Source: DMER64 sp964542305 (GTDB taxonomy: Bacteria; Bacteroidota; Bacteroidia; Bacteroidales; UBA932). From it: a stretch of DNA of 64,000 nt. Below are positions 1 through 10,800 of this stretch, piece after piece (position 1 is the stretch's first letter; each line of letters starts with the position of its first letter). Under the pieces are notes generated by a model that saw only the letters and a list, made by a program, of their open reading frames with translations, ran no database searches and was not told the DNA's origin. A program made the translations under genes and the position numbers. Location of the stretch: assembly GCA_964542305.1 (NCBI GenBank), contig CAZITX010000011.1:17530-81529 (forward strand), written 5' to 3'.

Positions 1-395
1 TACATCATAGAACTGACCGTCTTTTCTACAACTCACTGGAGTACTTCCACAAGAATGCCTGGACAGAATCCAATAAAAATGCTTCCATGCCAAGTGCTAT
101 CAGTGTGGCTACTGACGCACAATTCTGGGGCTCAAGTGCCTCGATATTCGACGGATCATACTTCAAGATCAAACAGATCCAGCTAGGTTATACGCTTCCC
201 CGGAATTGGACCAAAAAGATATTGGTCAGCAACCTGAGGATCTATGCTTCTCTGGATGATTATTTCACCTTCTCAAAGTATCCCGGTATGGATCCAGAAA
301 CAGCACACTCAGGAGCTGCCAATTCCATGGGATACGATAAGGGGTCCTATCCTACCAGGAAGAAAGCTGTTATAGGTATAAACATTGCATTCTAA
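1..395 (+). CDS. SusC-like TonB-dependent receptor, C-terminal fragment
   Basis: The reading frame is open from the window's first bases (codons start at base 3), so this is the 3' end of a gene beginning outside. The visible part, about 130 residues, has the features of SusC/RagA C-termini: a run reading EYFHKNAWT, then the KIKQIQLGYTLP strand, a PGMDPE loop and the terminal aromatic strand ending in NIAF. SusC proteins are outer-membrane barrels that import oligosaccharides with a SusD lid and TonB energy. A SusD gene follows after 19 bases, which fixes the identity as half of a SusC/D pair. The substrate cannot be read from this fragment; the downstream enzymes suggest a decorated xylan. 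Confidence 0.93.
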   Translation, partial: HHRTDRLFYNSLEYFHKNAWTESNKNASMPSAISVATDAQFWGSSASIFDGSYFKIKQIQLGYTLPRNWTKKILVSNLRIYASLDDYFTFSKYPGMDPETAHSGAANSMGYDKGSYPTRKKAVIGINIAF

Positions 396-414
396 TAACC
401 CAATTTAGATTATT

Positions 415-2091
415 ATGAAAAAATATATCATTCCCATTTTGTTACTGACCTTAGGTTTGAGTTCTTGTGAGAAACTCCTTGAGATCGATCAGAAGGGAGT
501 CATTTCTACGGACTCCTTCTACCAAACCGATGCAGATGCCGAATCTGCGTTGGTTGCTGCGTACGAGAATGCGAGTTATGGATTAGTCAGACATAATGAT
601 TATATCTACTCTCCGTACAATGCATTGCTTACTTACCCGTCGGACGATATTTACGCTGCCGGAGCCTTTTACGGTGACAACGATTTTCTTGCGGCTCTGA
701 CGGAGTTCCGTTACGATATAAACAACCAGGCCATTAGTAATCAATACAAAGGTTTTTATAAAGTGATCTACGGGGCAAACCTGGTAATTGATAATTTTGA
801 ATATGGCACAAGCGCCGTTAAGGACAGGTGTATTTCAGAAGCAAGGGTTCTTCGTGCTTTCAGTCACATGATGCTGGCTATCCTTTGGGGGACACCTCCG
901 ATAGTTGATCACGTACTTACAGGGGCCGATCGTCCGGGAAACTCGGAAAGTCAGGAAGCCGTACTCAGGTGGTGTGCCCAGGAGTGTATCGATGCTGCCA
1001 AGTATCTTGATGAAAGACAAAGCACAGGAGACAAACCCGGAGCTGTCAAGATCACCAAAGGCGCCGCCTATGCCTTTGCCGGTAAGGCACTTATGTTTGC
1101 TAAAGATTACTCGGCCGCTAAGACTGAATTGAAAAAAGTAATTTCTTCAGGCAAGTATGCCCTTGTTCCCGGCAACAGGATTGGAGAGAATTTCCATGTT
1201 CCAGGTGACGGCAATGAAGAAAAAATCTTTGAATTAAACCACGTGTACAATTCCAACATTGGGACCTGGAGTGGTCGTATTCAGCGTTCCACCTGGATGC
1301 AGATAAATCTTTGGAACTGGCGTGCCGACAGATTGGGAGGCACCCCAACCCACCTCTTTGGCGGAGGCTGGGGAATGATCCATCCTACTGCTGCATTTGC
1401 AGAAGCACTCATAGCCAATGACGGTCTTGATTCGTACCGCCGCAAGGCATGGCTCTTGACTTATGATGAGGTTCTTTATGATATGCCTTATCTTAGCGAT
1501 AGTGATAATCCCACTCGTGAGGATAAGGAGAAAGATCCACGTCGCGGGATAGTAGAACCTGTGGGTCTGTATGGATGTGAAGGTTATTTCCATCTTAAAA
1601 TGATTGCTCATGCAGATGATGTCATACAGGGGTCGTATTCTGACGTTAACTTTTTGATTATGAGGTATGCAGAGGTGCTTCTGATGTATGCCGAATGTTG
1701 TGCCCAGACAAACGATAACGATGGACTCCAATATCTGAACATGGTGCAGCAGAGAGCAGGTTCTCAAACCATAAGTACCGCCCTTACTCTTGATGCGGTT
1801 AAGAAGGAGAAACAGTTTGAGATGTGGATGGAAGGTTGTCGTTTCATAGACCTGCTACGTTGGGGCGAAGCAGCAGCTAAACTTGCCAGTAACGGGGATA
1901 GCATTCCTACGTTCAAAGATAAATTTGCCACTGAAAGCAGCGGCAAGCACGAAGGCTTCGTTGACTGGTCAGCTTCGAATGTGAACCAGGGAAAGGAACA
2001 CGGATTCAAAACCGGAAAACATGAGCTTTATCCTTTTCCTTTCAGCGAAATATCAATCAATGAAAATATAGTACAGAATCCAGGATGGTAA
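415..2091 (+). CDS. SusD/RagB family glycan-binding lipoprotein
   Basis: A 558-residue protein of normal SusD length. The N-terminus is a lipoprotein signal with cleavage at GLSSC (Cys about 18), followed by the usual EKLLEIDQKG start of mature SusD proteins. Early helices carry the ESALVAAYENA segment, and the C-terminal third has the family block FEMWMEGCRFIDLLRWG and ends in NIVQNPGW. SusD lids sit on SusC at the cell surface and hand over oligosaccharides. It lies 19 bases after the SusC fragment and is followed by a strong terminator, so SusC/D probably forms the highly expressed head of the operon. The family call is secure; the ligand is inferred from neighbouring xylan-active enzymes. 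Confidence 0.95.
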   Translation: MKKYIIPILLLTLGLSSCEKLLEIDQKGVISTDSFYQTDADAESALVAAYENASYGLVRHNDYIYSPYNALLTYPSDDIYAAGAFYGDNDFLAALTEFRYDINNQAISNQYKGFYKVIYGANLVIDNFEYGTSAVKDRCISEARVLRAFSHMMLAILWGTPPIVDHVLTGADRPGNSESQEAVLRWCAQECIDAAKYLDERQSTGDKPGAVKITKGAAYAFAGKALMFAKDYSAAKTELKKVISSGKYALVPGNRIGENFHVPGDGNEEKIFELNHVYNSNIGTWSGRIQRSTWMQINLWNWRADRLGGTPTHLFGGGWGMIHPTAAFAEALIANDGLDSYRRKAWLLTYDEVLYDMPYLSDSDNPTREDKEKDPRRGIVEPVGLYGCEGYFHLKMIAHADDVIQGSYSDVNFLIMRYAEVLLMYAECCAQTNDNDGLQYLNMVQQRAGSQTISTALTLDAVKKEKQFEMWMEGCRFIDLLRWGEAAAKLASNGDSIPTFKDKFATESSGKHEGFVDWSASNVNQGKEHGFKTGKHELYPFPFSEISINENIVQNPGW

Positions 2092-2150
2092 TTTTAGTTT
2101 TAAGTTTAGGTTTAGATTTTGGGTCTTGATTCATTTTGATTTTGTGCGGG

Positions 2151-2185
2151 AGTGGATCCCATAACCGGGATCCACTCTGTTTTTA
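2151..2185 (+). terminator. Intrinsic terminator after SusC/D
   Basis: A perfect 10-bp stem (AGTGGATCCC, loop ATAACC, GGGATCCACT) is followed by CTG and a T-rich tract. It stands about 60 bases after the SusD stop and 45 bases before the next gene. It would separate SusC/D from the enzyme genes or attenuate read-through into them. Confidence 0.8.
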
Positions 2186-2229
2186 TCTTTATTAACGTTG
2201 CTAAAACAACAAAAAAACAATATTGTTAA

Positions 2230-3378
2230 ATGAGATCATTATTCTTTTCTATCACAGCCGTTTCATTTTTATTGCTGGCGGCCTGTAATTCCAATTCGAA
2301 ATCTGAAGGTAAAGTTCCCGAAATCATTCAGCCTGGAGAGCAGGCTCCGTTTGCCAATCCGGGACAAAGGAATTTTGGCGGATTCCAGCGAAGAGATACG
2401 ACAGGTAAAGCCCCGGCTCCCCGTCCACGATTTCAGATGCCTGAAGCCAAAACGGTTCATTTTAACGATCTGGTAATGAGCGATCCGTTCATATATCCTC
2501 ATCCCGAAACCCAAACCTATTACCTTACCAGTTCGGGCGGATGGATGTATAAAAGCAATGATCTTAAGATGTGGACCGGTCCTTATAAAATTATTGACAT
2601 CACGGGACTTTGGCTGGAGAAAGCCGGATTTGCGGCAGCAGCAGAAATACACAGAATTGGAGATTCTTTTTACTATGCCGGAACATGGAGTGACCATAGT
2701 GATTTGATTGAGCAGGTCCCCAGAAGGTACAATGTGCCTCACAACCAAACCTATCTGCTCAGGGCAGATAATCCTGAAGGTCCTTATACTAGTTTTGCCA
2801 TAGAGCCGGGTTATGATTACCAGCCTCGTGAATGGGATTGTATAGACGGAACGCTTTATGAAGAGGACGGGAAAATCTATATGATCTTTGTACACGAATG
2901 GACACAGCTCATTGATGGTACTATGGATTACATTGAACTTGCTCCGGATCTGAGTTACACTGTTTCTGAGAAACCCGTTACCATGTTCCGGGCCACGGAG
3001 GCCCCCTGGGCTATGGAAATGAACTCCATAGGCGAGGCTACATTTGGTTTGAAAATGCCGGGTTGGGTAACAGACGGGCCTCAAATGTTCCGTACGCAAA
3101 CCGGAAAGCTTGGAATGCTCTGGTCCAGCTGGGGTAAGGAAAGGTATGTCCAGGGAATAGCGTATTCGGAATCCGGTACCATTGCAGGTCCCTGGGTGCA
3201 GGAAAAAGAGCCGTTCCTGTCCAACAATTCCGGACACGGGATGTTGTTCAAAACATTTGAGGGAAAACTCATATTCCTGGTTCATCACGCAGAAGAAAAC
3301 GGACCCAGGAAACCGCAATACTGGAACGTGGATGATTCCGGTGACAAACTTGTTTTAGGTAACCGTATAAATATTTGA
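2230..3378 (+). CDS. GH43-like five-bladed propeller lipoprotein
   Basis: A 382-residue protein with a lipoprotein signal (LLLAAC, Cys about 19), a proline-rich linker to about residue 75 and a GH43-type beta-propeller. The base-aspartate motif is MSDPFIYP and the middle aspartate lies in CIDGTLYEEDGKIYMIF. GH43 enzymes release arabinose or xylose or cut arabinan/xylan backbones. Where the family normally has a glutamate acid (EGP), this protein reads VTDGPQMF, an aspartate, so mechanism or specificity may differ. It opens the enzyme operon after the terminator, and the CE6-CE1 gene follows after 4 bases. The fold call is firm; substrate and activity are uncertain. Confidence 0.8.
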   Translation: MRSLFFSITAVSFLLLAACNSNSKSEGKVPEIIQPGEQAPFANPGQRNFGGFQRRDTTGKAPAPRPRFQMPEAKTVHFNDLVMSDPFIYPHPETQTYYLTSSGGWMYKSNDLKMWTGPYKIIDITGLWLEKAGFAAAAEIHRIGDSFYYAGTWSDHSDLIEQVPRRYNVPHNQTYLLRADNPEGPYTSFAIEPGYDYQPREWDCIDGTLYEEDGKIYMIFVHEWTQLIDGTMDYIELAPDLSYTVSEKPVTMFRATEAPWAMEMNSIGEATFGLKMPGWVTDGPQMFRTQTGKLGMLWSSWGKERYVQGIAYSESGTIAGPWVQEKEPFLSNNSGHGMLFKTFEGKLIFLVHHAEENGPRKPQYWNVDDSGDKLVLGNRINI

Positions 3379-3382
3379 TCTT

Positions 3383-5272
3383 ATGAAAAGATTGTTTTTA
3401 GTTCTTTCCTTCGTTTTTATAGTCTTCCTGGGCAAGGCGCAGGACAAAAATTTCCATATTTTTCTGTGTTTCGGACAGTCAAATATGGAAGGAGCCGCCA
3501 GAATTGAAGCTCAGGATACATTAAATATCAGTGATCGCTTCCAGATGATGGCCGCAGTGGACGACCTGTCCCACGGACGTGTTAAAGGCAAATGGTACAA
3601 GGCCGTTCCTCCTCTTTGCAGAGAGAAAACGGGTCTTACTCCTGTAGATTATTTCGGCCGTACTTTGGCAGAACAGCTTCCGGAAGATCATACTATAGGT
3701 GTTATAAATGTTTCTATTGGCGGGTGCAAGATAGAAGCGTTCATGAAAGATAGTATTTCAGAATACGCAAAAACGGCCCCGGAATGGATGATACCAATGC
3801 TCAGGGCATATGACAACGATCCCTATAAGTGGCTGGTTGATCTTGCCAGAAGAGCACAGAAAGACGGAGTTATTTCGGGGATCCTGCTTCATCAGGGTGA
3901 GTCGAACATAGGCGAAGAGGATTGGCCTCTCAAAGTAAAAAGTGTATATGAGAATCTCCTTGAAGATCTGGATCTGAAAGCAGAACAGGTTCCTCTGATT
4001 GCCGGCGAAGTAGTAAATGCTGACAGGGGAGGAAGGTCTGCAAGCATGAACCGCATTATTGACAAGCTGCCGGAAACCATTCCCACGTCTCATGTGGTAT
4101 CATCAAGTGGTTGCACCCAGTTTTTTGACCAGATACATTTTGATGCTGCAGGATATCGTGAAATGGGCAGGCGTTATGCAGCTGTTATGCTCCCTCTTAT
4201 GGGATACGAAGCTCCGGTTTCCCGTATGTATCATGTTCCAGTAGAATCTCCCATCATCCATCGTTTTGGAGGTGGTGTGACATTCAATATCAGAGCCCCT
4301 CGTGCTCACTCTGTTTTTCTGTCTTCTCAGTTTCTTTCTGAGAATGTCACTTTGACAATGAACAAAGAGGGAATCTGGAGTGTAACTCTTAGGGTAGAAG
4401 ATCCGGATATTTATCCATACAATTTCATAGTAGACGGTGTTACAGTATCTGATCCGTCCAACACCGATATTTTCCCCAATGAAGGATTTAAGGCCAGCTT
4501 GCTTACCATTCCCGATCAAAAGGCATTGTATCACATCAACGATGTGCCTCACGGACGTGTAATATATTGTACGTATAAATCCGAAGTTCTTGATATGAAC
4601 CGTCCTGTAGTGATCTACACTCCTGCTGAATATGAAGACGGAGAGAAATCTTATCCTGTTTTTTATCTGATCAGCGGCACAACCGATACAGAGGAAACAT
4701 GGTTCAAAGTGGGCAGGGTTAATACAATTCTGGACAATCTCATTGCGCAGGGAAAAGCGAAACCCATGATCGTTGTGATGCCTTACGGTAATATGATGAA
4801 CGGGACGCCTATGCCATCTTCTTTGCAGGCGGCCGAAATGTATAAAGTGTTTGCAAATGAAATGACCGAATGCATTATTCCGTTTATAGAAAAGGAATTC
4901 CGAACTTTAAAGGGACGTGAAAACAGGGCTATTGCAGGTTTTTCAAGAGGCGGCGGTCAATCACTTTTCACGGCTTTTTCACATATAGACAAATTCGCCT
5001 GGGTATGTTCCTACAGCGCATACCTTACTCCTGAAGTAATGGACATATATTTCCCGTCTTTCACTACTGCTGCTCATGAGATCAACACTCAAATGAAACT
5101 GATCTGGTTCGGTATTGGCTCGGAAGATTTTCTATTCAAGGACGTTGTTAAAAATAGAGAATACTTTGACACTCTGGGAATTGAATATAAAGGAATAACC
5201 ACGACAGGTGGTCATACCTGGATGAACGCCAGAACATATCTTGCCACCACATTGCAAATGTTTTTTAAATAA
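3383..5272 (+). CDS. CE6-CE1 bifunctional acetyl/feruloyl esterase
   Basis: A 629-residue secreted protein (signal ending about residue 19). Residues 22-280 are an SGNH-type CE6/sialate-esterase-like domain: nucleophile Ser33 in FGQSNMEG, the HQGESN block, and DQIHFDAAGYREMG carrying the Asp/His pair. Residues 285-375 are an E-set domain, and 385-629 an alpha/beta-hydrolase CE1 domain with nucleophile Ser521 (GFSRGGG) and late His in GGHTWM. CE6 domains remove acetyl groups from xylan; CE1 domains release ferulate or acetyl. CE6-CE1 two-enzyme proteins are known in Bacteroidota. The genes are tightly packed (4 bases from GH43, 23 to the next), so one operon is likely. Exact ester specificities are inferred. 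Confidence 0.88.
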   Translation: MKRLFLVLSFVFIVFLGKAQDKNFHIFLCFGQSNMEGAARIEAQDTLNISDRFQMMAAVDDLSHGRVKGKWYKAVPPLCREKTGLTPVDYFGRTLAEQLPEDHTIGVINVSIGGCKIEAFMKDSISEYAKTAPEWMIPMLRAYDNDPYKWLVDLARRAQKDGVISGILLHQGESNIGEEDWPLKVKSVYENLLEDLDLKAEQVPLIAGEVVNADRGGRSASMNRIIDKLPETIPTSHVVSSSGCTQFFDQIHFDAAGYREMGRRYAAVMLPLMGYEAPVSRMYHVPVESPIIHRFGGGVTFNIRAPRAHSVFLSSQFLSENVTLTMNKEGIWSVTLRVEDPDIYPYNFIVDGVTVSDPSNTDIFPNEGFKASLLTIPDQKALYHINDVPHGRVIYCTYKSEVLDMNRPVVIYTPAEYEDGEKSYPVFYLISGTTDTEETWFKVGRVNTILDNLIAQGKAKPMIVVMPYGNMMNGTPMPSSLQAAEMYKVFANEMTECIIPFIEKEFRTLKGRENRAIAGFSRGGGQSLFTAFSHIDKFAWVCSYSAYLTPEVMDIYFPSFTTAAHEINTQMKLIWFGIGSEDFLFKDVVKNREYFDTLGIEYKGITTTGGHTWMNARTYLATTLQMFFK

Positions 5273-5295
5273 ATTCTACCACCAAAACATCAATT

Positions 5296-7869
5296 ATGAG
5301 ACATCCAATTTTACTATCGATCTTTCTGCTGTTATCCGCTTTCGCTTTGAAAGCATACGGGCAGAATCTTCAAATCAATGATCTGGAATATTTTGAGGAT
5401 ACAGGCATTAATGTACTGGTCTACAGTAACAATTATGCCGGTATGTTCTGCGACGAAAAGACAGCAGCTATAGAATTGATACTAAGAGGCGAGAGAATAA
5501 GTACCGGTGGAGGTATCCGGCTTATGAACACTCCGGAACAATGGGATATTTTCCCGGATCTTGTCAACAGGACCGTCAATCGTGCCGACAACTCTATTGA
5601 ATTGGAGCTTAAATACAATGATTATGATTTTACATCCCGAATCAAAGTTACCTCTTACGGGAAAGGTGTAAGGTTGGTTGTTTATCTTGACAAACCTGTT
5701 CCAGAGAAGTTGGTTGGCCGTGCCGGCCTCAACTGGGAATTTTTTCCTGCCTCCTTTTTTGGAAAAACGTATATGATGGACGGTAAACCGGGTATTTTGC
5801 CCTGGTATCCTGCCGACAATACCCATATGCTTCCCCGGAGTGAAAAAATTGAACAGTTCTACGGACTTTCCACGTTCGATGACAGAGGCCGGGACGAATT
5901 CATTGTCCCTCATCCCTTTTCCAAAGGAAATTCACTGGTTTTCGCTCCCGAAGATCCCGATTTGCGCGTATGTATTTCTTCCGAGTCGGAGATCAATCTC
6001 TTTGACGGGAGAAATCTTGCCCAGAATGGCACATTCGTAGTCCGTTCATTCCTTCCCGGAAATAAAACAGGCAAGGTTCTTGAATGGTTTATAGAGCCTT
6101 CCTATGATCCAAATTGGGTAAGAGAACCAAATATCGGGTTCTCACAGATCGGTTATACTCCGGCCCAAAAGAAAGTTGCTGTTGCTGAACTTGATAAGAA
6201 TGCAGCTCCGGTGGAGATGGCAGACATCATCCGCGTTTCCGAAAAGGGAGAAGAAACAGTGGTCTGTAAGGCAGAGGTCAAACCATGGGGAGTATATAAC
6301 CACAGGTATAACTATGCTACTATAGATTTTAGCGAAGTACGGGAGCCGGGCCTTTATTGTATAAAGTTAGGAGAAAGCAAGACAAATGTCTTCCCTGTCA
6401 ACAAGGATGTATACCAGAGCAAATGGCATTTATCTATGGATGTATTCCTTCCGGTTCATATGGACCATATGGAAGTCAATGAAGGGTATCGCACATGGCA
6501 CGGAAGGTCTCATATGGACGATGCACTTCAGGCTCCGGTGAATTACGAACAGTTTGACGGATACAGGCAGGGGCCTGTTACCCATACAAAATATGAATCA
6601 TGGGAACATATTCCGGGACTTGCTGTAGGTGGCTGGTTTGATGCCGGTGACTATGATATTCAGAGCAGAACGGTAGTTTCCATGACTTCTGACCTCGTCT
6701 CTTTGTGGGATATGTTCCAACCCCTAAGAGACCAGACGTTTATTGACCAAAAAACCCAATTTGTAGACATTCACCGCCCCGACGGTACTCCTGATGTAAT
6801 CCAGCAGATTAAGCATGGCGTACTCAACATCAACGCTCAGGTCGAGAACATTGGTTTTGTTGCACAGGGGATTGTCCAGGGCAATATGTATCAGTACCAT
6901 CACCTGGGAGACGCTGTCACGATTACTGACGGTCTGGTATATAATCCATCCCTGGATCCCTACGAAACGGATGGCCGGACATCAGGGACCCGCGATGACA
7001 GGTTGGTCTTTACCGGAAATTTCAGTCCGGCCGGCACCATGTCCAACGTAGCTTCACTGGCATCCGCAGCCAGAGTGCTCAAACCTTATTATCCGGAGCT
7101 TGCGGAAAGATCTCTTAAAAATGCTTTGATGCTATGGGATAAGTACTTTGAAGGTGCTGATCCGGCTAACGCAGATAATCGCAGAATGAGATGGTTCCGT
7201 GGAGACAGCAGAATCAGTGCTGCAGTTGAACTCTGGAAAACCACCGGAGAAACAAGCTATAAAGATTTCTTTGAAGAGGCTGTTATCAAAGAAATGGAAC
7301 CTGTAGAAATGAATTTTCCGGGTGCCCCATCCGGAAAATACTACAACCTGGGGACGGCTTTGAGCATCTATCCTCTGATGGGTAAAGATTTTCAGGACAA
7401 GGTTAAGGAGATCATTCCTGAATATGTTGCATCTATCAAAGAGAACAGTTCACAGACTCCTTACGGTGTTCCCATCTCCGGACGTGGATGGGGTGGTAAT
7501 GACCAGGTTATCCGTTGGGCATACAATAATTACCTTGTATGGAAATTCTTCCCGGAAATGATCGATCCCGAACTGGTTTTATTGGGATTGCACTATCTCT
7601 TCGGTTGTCATCCTTACTCAAATGTTTCGTTCATTACATCTGTAGGGGTGAATACCAAAAAAGTCGCTTACGGCAGCAACCGGGCTGACTATACAGTGAT
7701 CCCCGGTGGAGTTGTCCCCGGCCTTCTTCTGTTGGCACCGGATTACATGGAGAACAAGGATGATTATCCGTTCCTGTGGGGAGAGAATGAATGTTGTACC
7801 AATTCGATCCCGAATTTCGTGATGCTTTCACTTGCCGCCGAAGAAGTTGCTGCTGCAATGAACAAATAA
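5296..7869 (+). CDS. GH9-family glycoside hydrolase with extra N-terminal domain
   Basis: An 857-residue secreted protein (signal to about residue 22). Residues 25-270 form a beta-rich domain I do not recognise. At about 278 an Ig-like CelD-N domain begins (IGYTPAQKKVAVAEL), then a GH9 (alpha/alpha)6 catalytic domain. The diagnostic GGWFDAGDYD holds Asp449 and Asp452, the inverting-base pair. Near the C-terminus are LFGCHPYSN (compare LLGRNPxG of GH9), a glycine-rich FITSVG and GENECC with Glu830/Glu832 as candidate acids. GH9 enzymes are mostly endo-beta-glucanases, also found in xyloglucan loci. Among xylan esterases its target is unclear: it may cut glucan associated with xylan, or the backbone itself. 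The family call is good; function is inferred. Confidence 0.82.
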   Translation: MRHPILLSIFLLLSAFALKAYGQNLQINDLEYFEDTGINVLVYSNNYAGMFCDEKTAAIELILRGERISTGGGIRLMNTPEQWDIFPDLVNRTVNRADNSIELELKYNDYDFTSRIKVTSYGKGVRLVVYLDKPVPEKLVGRAGLNWEFFPASFFGKTYMMDGKPGILPWYPADNTHMLPRSEKIEQFYGLSTFDDRGRDEFIVPHPFSKGNSLVFAPEDPDLRVCISSESEINLFDGRNLAQNGTFVVRSFLPGNKTGKVLEWFIEPSYDPNWVREPNIGFSQIGYTPAQKKVAVAELDKNAAPVEMADIIRVSEKGEETVVCKAEVKPWGVYNHRYNYATIDFSEVREPGLYCIKLGESKTNVFPVNKDVYQSKWHLSMDVFLPVHMDHMEVNEGYRTWHGRSHMDDALQAPVNYEQFDGYRQGPVTHTKYESWEHIPGLAVGGWFDAGDYDIQSRTVVSMTSDLVSLWDMFQPLRDQTFIDQKTQFVDIHRPDGTPDVIQQIKHGVLNINAQVENIGFVAQGIVQGNMYQYHHLGDAVTITDGLVYNPSLDPYETDGRTSGTRDDRLVFTGNFSPAGTMSNVASLASAARVLKPYYPELAERSLKNALMLWDKYFEGADPANADNRRMRWFRGDSRISAAVELWKTTGETSYKDFFEEAVIKEMEPVEMNFPGAPSGKYYNLGTALSIYPLMGKDFQDKVKEIIPEYVASIKENSSQTPYGVPISGRGWGGNDQVIRWAYNNYLVWKFFPEMIDPELVLLGLHYLFGCHPYSNVSFITSVGVNTKKVAYGSNRADYTVIPGGVVPGLLLLAPDYMENKDDYPFLWGENECCTNSIPNFVMLSLAAEEVAAAMNK

Positions 7870-7899
7870 GATCTTTACTAACAATATATAGTACCAATA

Positions 7900-10800
7900 A
7901 TGATAAAAAGAATAATTCAAAGAGCTTTCATGACAATGGCAGTTGCATTGTGTTCTGTTTCTGCCCTTGCCCAAGGCAATACTTTTTGCAATCCGGTAGA
8001 CCTTTTGGCCGGAAACCAGAGGGCCAGCCGGGGCGGAGAGCCGGTTGTGCTGATCTATCAGGACGATTACTACCTGTTTGTTACAGGAACAAGGGGATAT
8101 TGGTATTCTCCTGATTTTCTGGACTGGACCTACGTGGATTCACCCACTTTTCCTGGCGGAGTCATATCTGTAATTGAGAAAGACGGCATTCTTTATGCCT
8201 GTTCTATGAATAACAAAAATGTTTACAAATGCGAAGAACCAAAGAAAGGGGAGTGGACACTAACTGCGACTCTTGACAGTGACCGATACGGTGACGCAAA
8301 TATGTTTCTTGACGATGACGGAAGGCTTTATCTGTTTTATGGCTGGTCACAGATTATGCCGTTTAAGGTAGTGGAACTGGATGTAGACACGTTTAAGGAA
8401 ATTGATGGTCCCCGTGTGCTTTTCTTTGGAGATTACAAGAATCACGGATTCGAGAACAGGAGGAATGAAGATGTGATCTTTTCCATCTTTAATGGCAGAA
8501 GAGACTATTTTGAAGAGGAATTCCCATGGATCGAAGGACCATGGGTAACCAAGCACCGGGGCAAGTATTACTTGCAGTATGCAGCCATCGGGCTTGAATT
8601 CCTTTCTTATTCACATGGTGTATATGTGTCAGACAATCCCATGGGGCCTTACGAATATTCCGAGCACAACCCCCTGACATTCAAAACTACAGGTTTTGCC
8701 GTAGGGGCAGGACACGGAAGTACGTTCCACGACAAGAACGGTCAGCTATGGACAATTTGTATGATCCCTGCCTGGTATGCCGGTAACGGCGGTGCTGAAC
8801 TGGCCATCTATCCTACGGCAGTCGATGATGACAGGGTCATGTATTCCAACACGGCTTACGGGGACTATCCCCAGTACTGGCCCGGGACCAGAACAGATGC
8901 CGTTGACAACAACCTGACCGGATGGCTTCTTCTTTCCCACAAAAAACGTCTTGAAGTTTCATCGACTTTTGAGGATTTTATTCCTGCCAATGCCGTTGAT
9001 GAGAATTTCATGACATGTTGGTCCGCCCTGACAGGAGACCCCGGTGAATACCTGACTGTTGATCTTGGAAAAGTCAGCGAGATCTATGCGATTCAGTGCA
9101 ATTTTGATCACATTGGTTCAAAAGTGAGTGTAGGACGCGGATTCAGACCGTCACCCGCTCCGGATCGTTATCAGTGTTATACGGTAGAAGTTTCTAACGA
9201 CAATGCTACGTGGGCCACTGTGATTGACAAGAGCGACAACAAGTTTGATCTCAGACACGATTATACTGAACTCAGCAAACCTGTTAAGGCAAGATACGTT
9301 AAGATTACCAATGTGGCCACTCACGATGAGGCCAAATTTGCTGTTAAGGATTTGCGTATTTTCGGCAATCCCGATGTTGTTGAAAGTGTTAAGGTTACAG
9401 ATTTTAAAGCGGTCCGGAACCAGGCTGACCGCAGGGAGGCAACCCTTCTATGGGAACCGGTCAAAGGGGCTGATGGTTATGTGGTTCGTTACGGCATTGA
9501 ACCGGATAAGCTTTACAACAGCTATATGGTTTACGACACCAATTTCCTCACGATCCACAGTCTGAATACATCTCCTGAATATTATTACGAAATAGAGGCT
9601 TTTGACTCAGGTCTTGATTACTATAAGGAAATATCCGAGATCGTAAATGGTACAGGTGCCGAGATTGAACTTACGAAGATCAAACCCGGAGAACGTCCTG
9701 CCTGGGGATGGGGAGGAGCAGACGTCCCGCGTCTGATGATCCATCAGGGTCAAAATGATTATGTATTTGAAGACATAGAACCTGGTTATAATTATACACT
9801 CAGACATTCTTACGGACCCGTTCTCTGGCAGGGTGAACTAACCGAAAAAGAACTCATTGGCGACAGCACCCAGCCCACAGTTACGGTTAATCTGACCGAA
9901 CTTGGTGTAGGGACCAGAATTACGGGTATGCTTGAACTCAGGATCTACCCCGGAAAAGAAAAAGGAAAGATCGTGGTCACTACCAATTACAACCGAAGAA
10001 TGTCCTTTGCCCCGTCACCCGTTGTGAATGAAGATAACACCGTAACCTTCAATCTGAATTCGCCCAATGCAAAGAACGTTCAGATCAATGCCCAGTTTGC
10101 CGAGAGACAGAACATGGACAAAAATGCGGACGGGATATGGACCATCACACTGGGCCCTGTGGCAGCTGATATCTATCCTTACAGTTTCATAGTTGACGGG
10201 GTAACCATCATGGATCCTCAGAATCCTGAATGGTTCCCCAATGAAAAATTCAAGAACAGCCTGGTAGAAGTAAGGGGAAAAGAGCCTCTTAACCATGAGG
10301 TTACAAACGTACCTCACGGAAGTGTTGATTATACATATTATTATTCAAAAACGCTTGAAATGTATGCCCCGGTTGTGGTTTATACACCCCCGGGATACGA
10401 CCGGTCAAAAAAGAAATATCCTGTATTCTACCTGATCAGCGGGACGACGGATACAGAGGAAACATTCTTTAAAGTGGGACGTGTCAACTTTATCATGGAC
10501 AACCTTATAGCACAGGGCAAGGCAGCGGACATGATCATAGTCATGCCGTACGGCAATCCCGGCTATTATCTGAAAGAGCCCAAATTTGTGGACTATTTCT
10601 CCAAGGATCTCATTGGCGATCTCATGCCGTTTATTGAAAGCAACTACCGTACGGTAAATGACCGGGACCATCGCGCCATTGCCGGATTTTCCCGGGGTGG
10701 GGGACAGTCGCTTCGCTGCGGACTCGGCAATTTCGATAAGTTCTCATATATCATTTCCTACAGTTCATATATTGGCACAGAAGAGTTTGAAAAGAATTAC

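Noticed and set aside
1234..1767. Antisense frame of 177 codons inside SusD
   Set aside because: It is a shadow of the SusD gene with no recognisable domain.
2269..3318. Long antisense frame of 349 codons over the first GH43 gene
   Set aside because: It has no signal, domain or ribosome site and mirrors the codons of a clear GH43 gene on the other strand.
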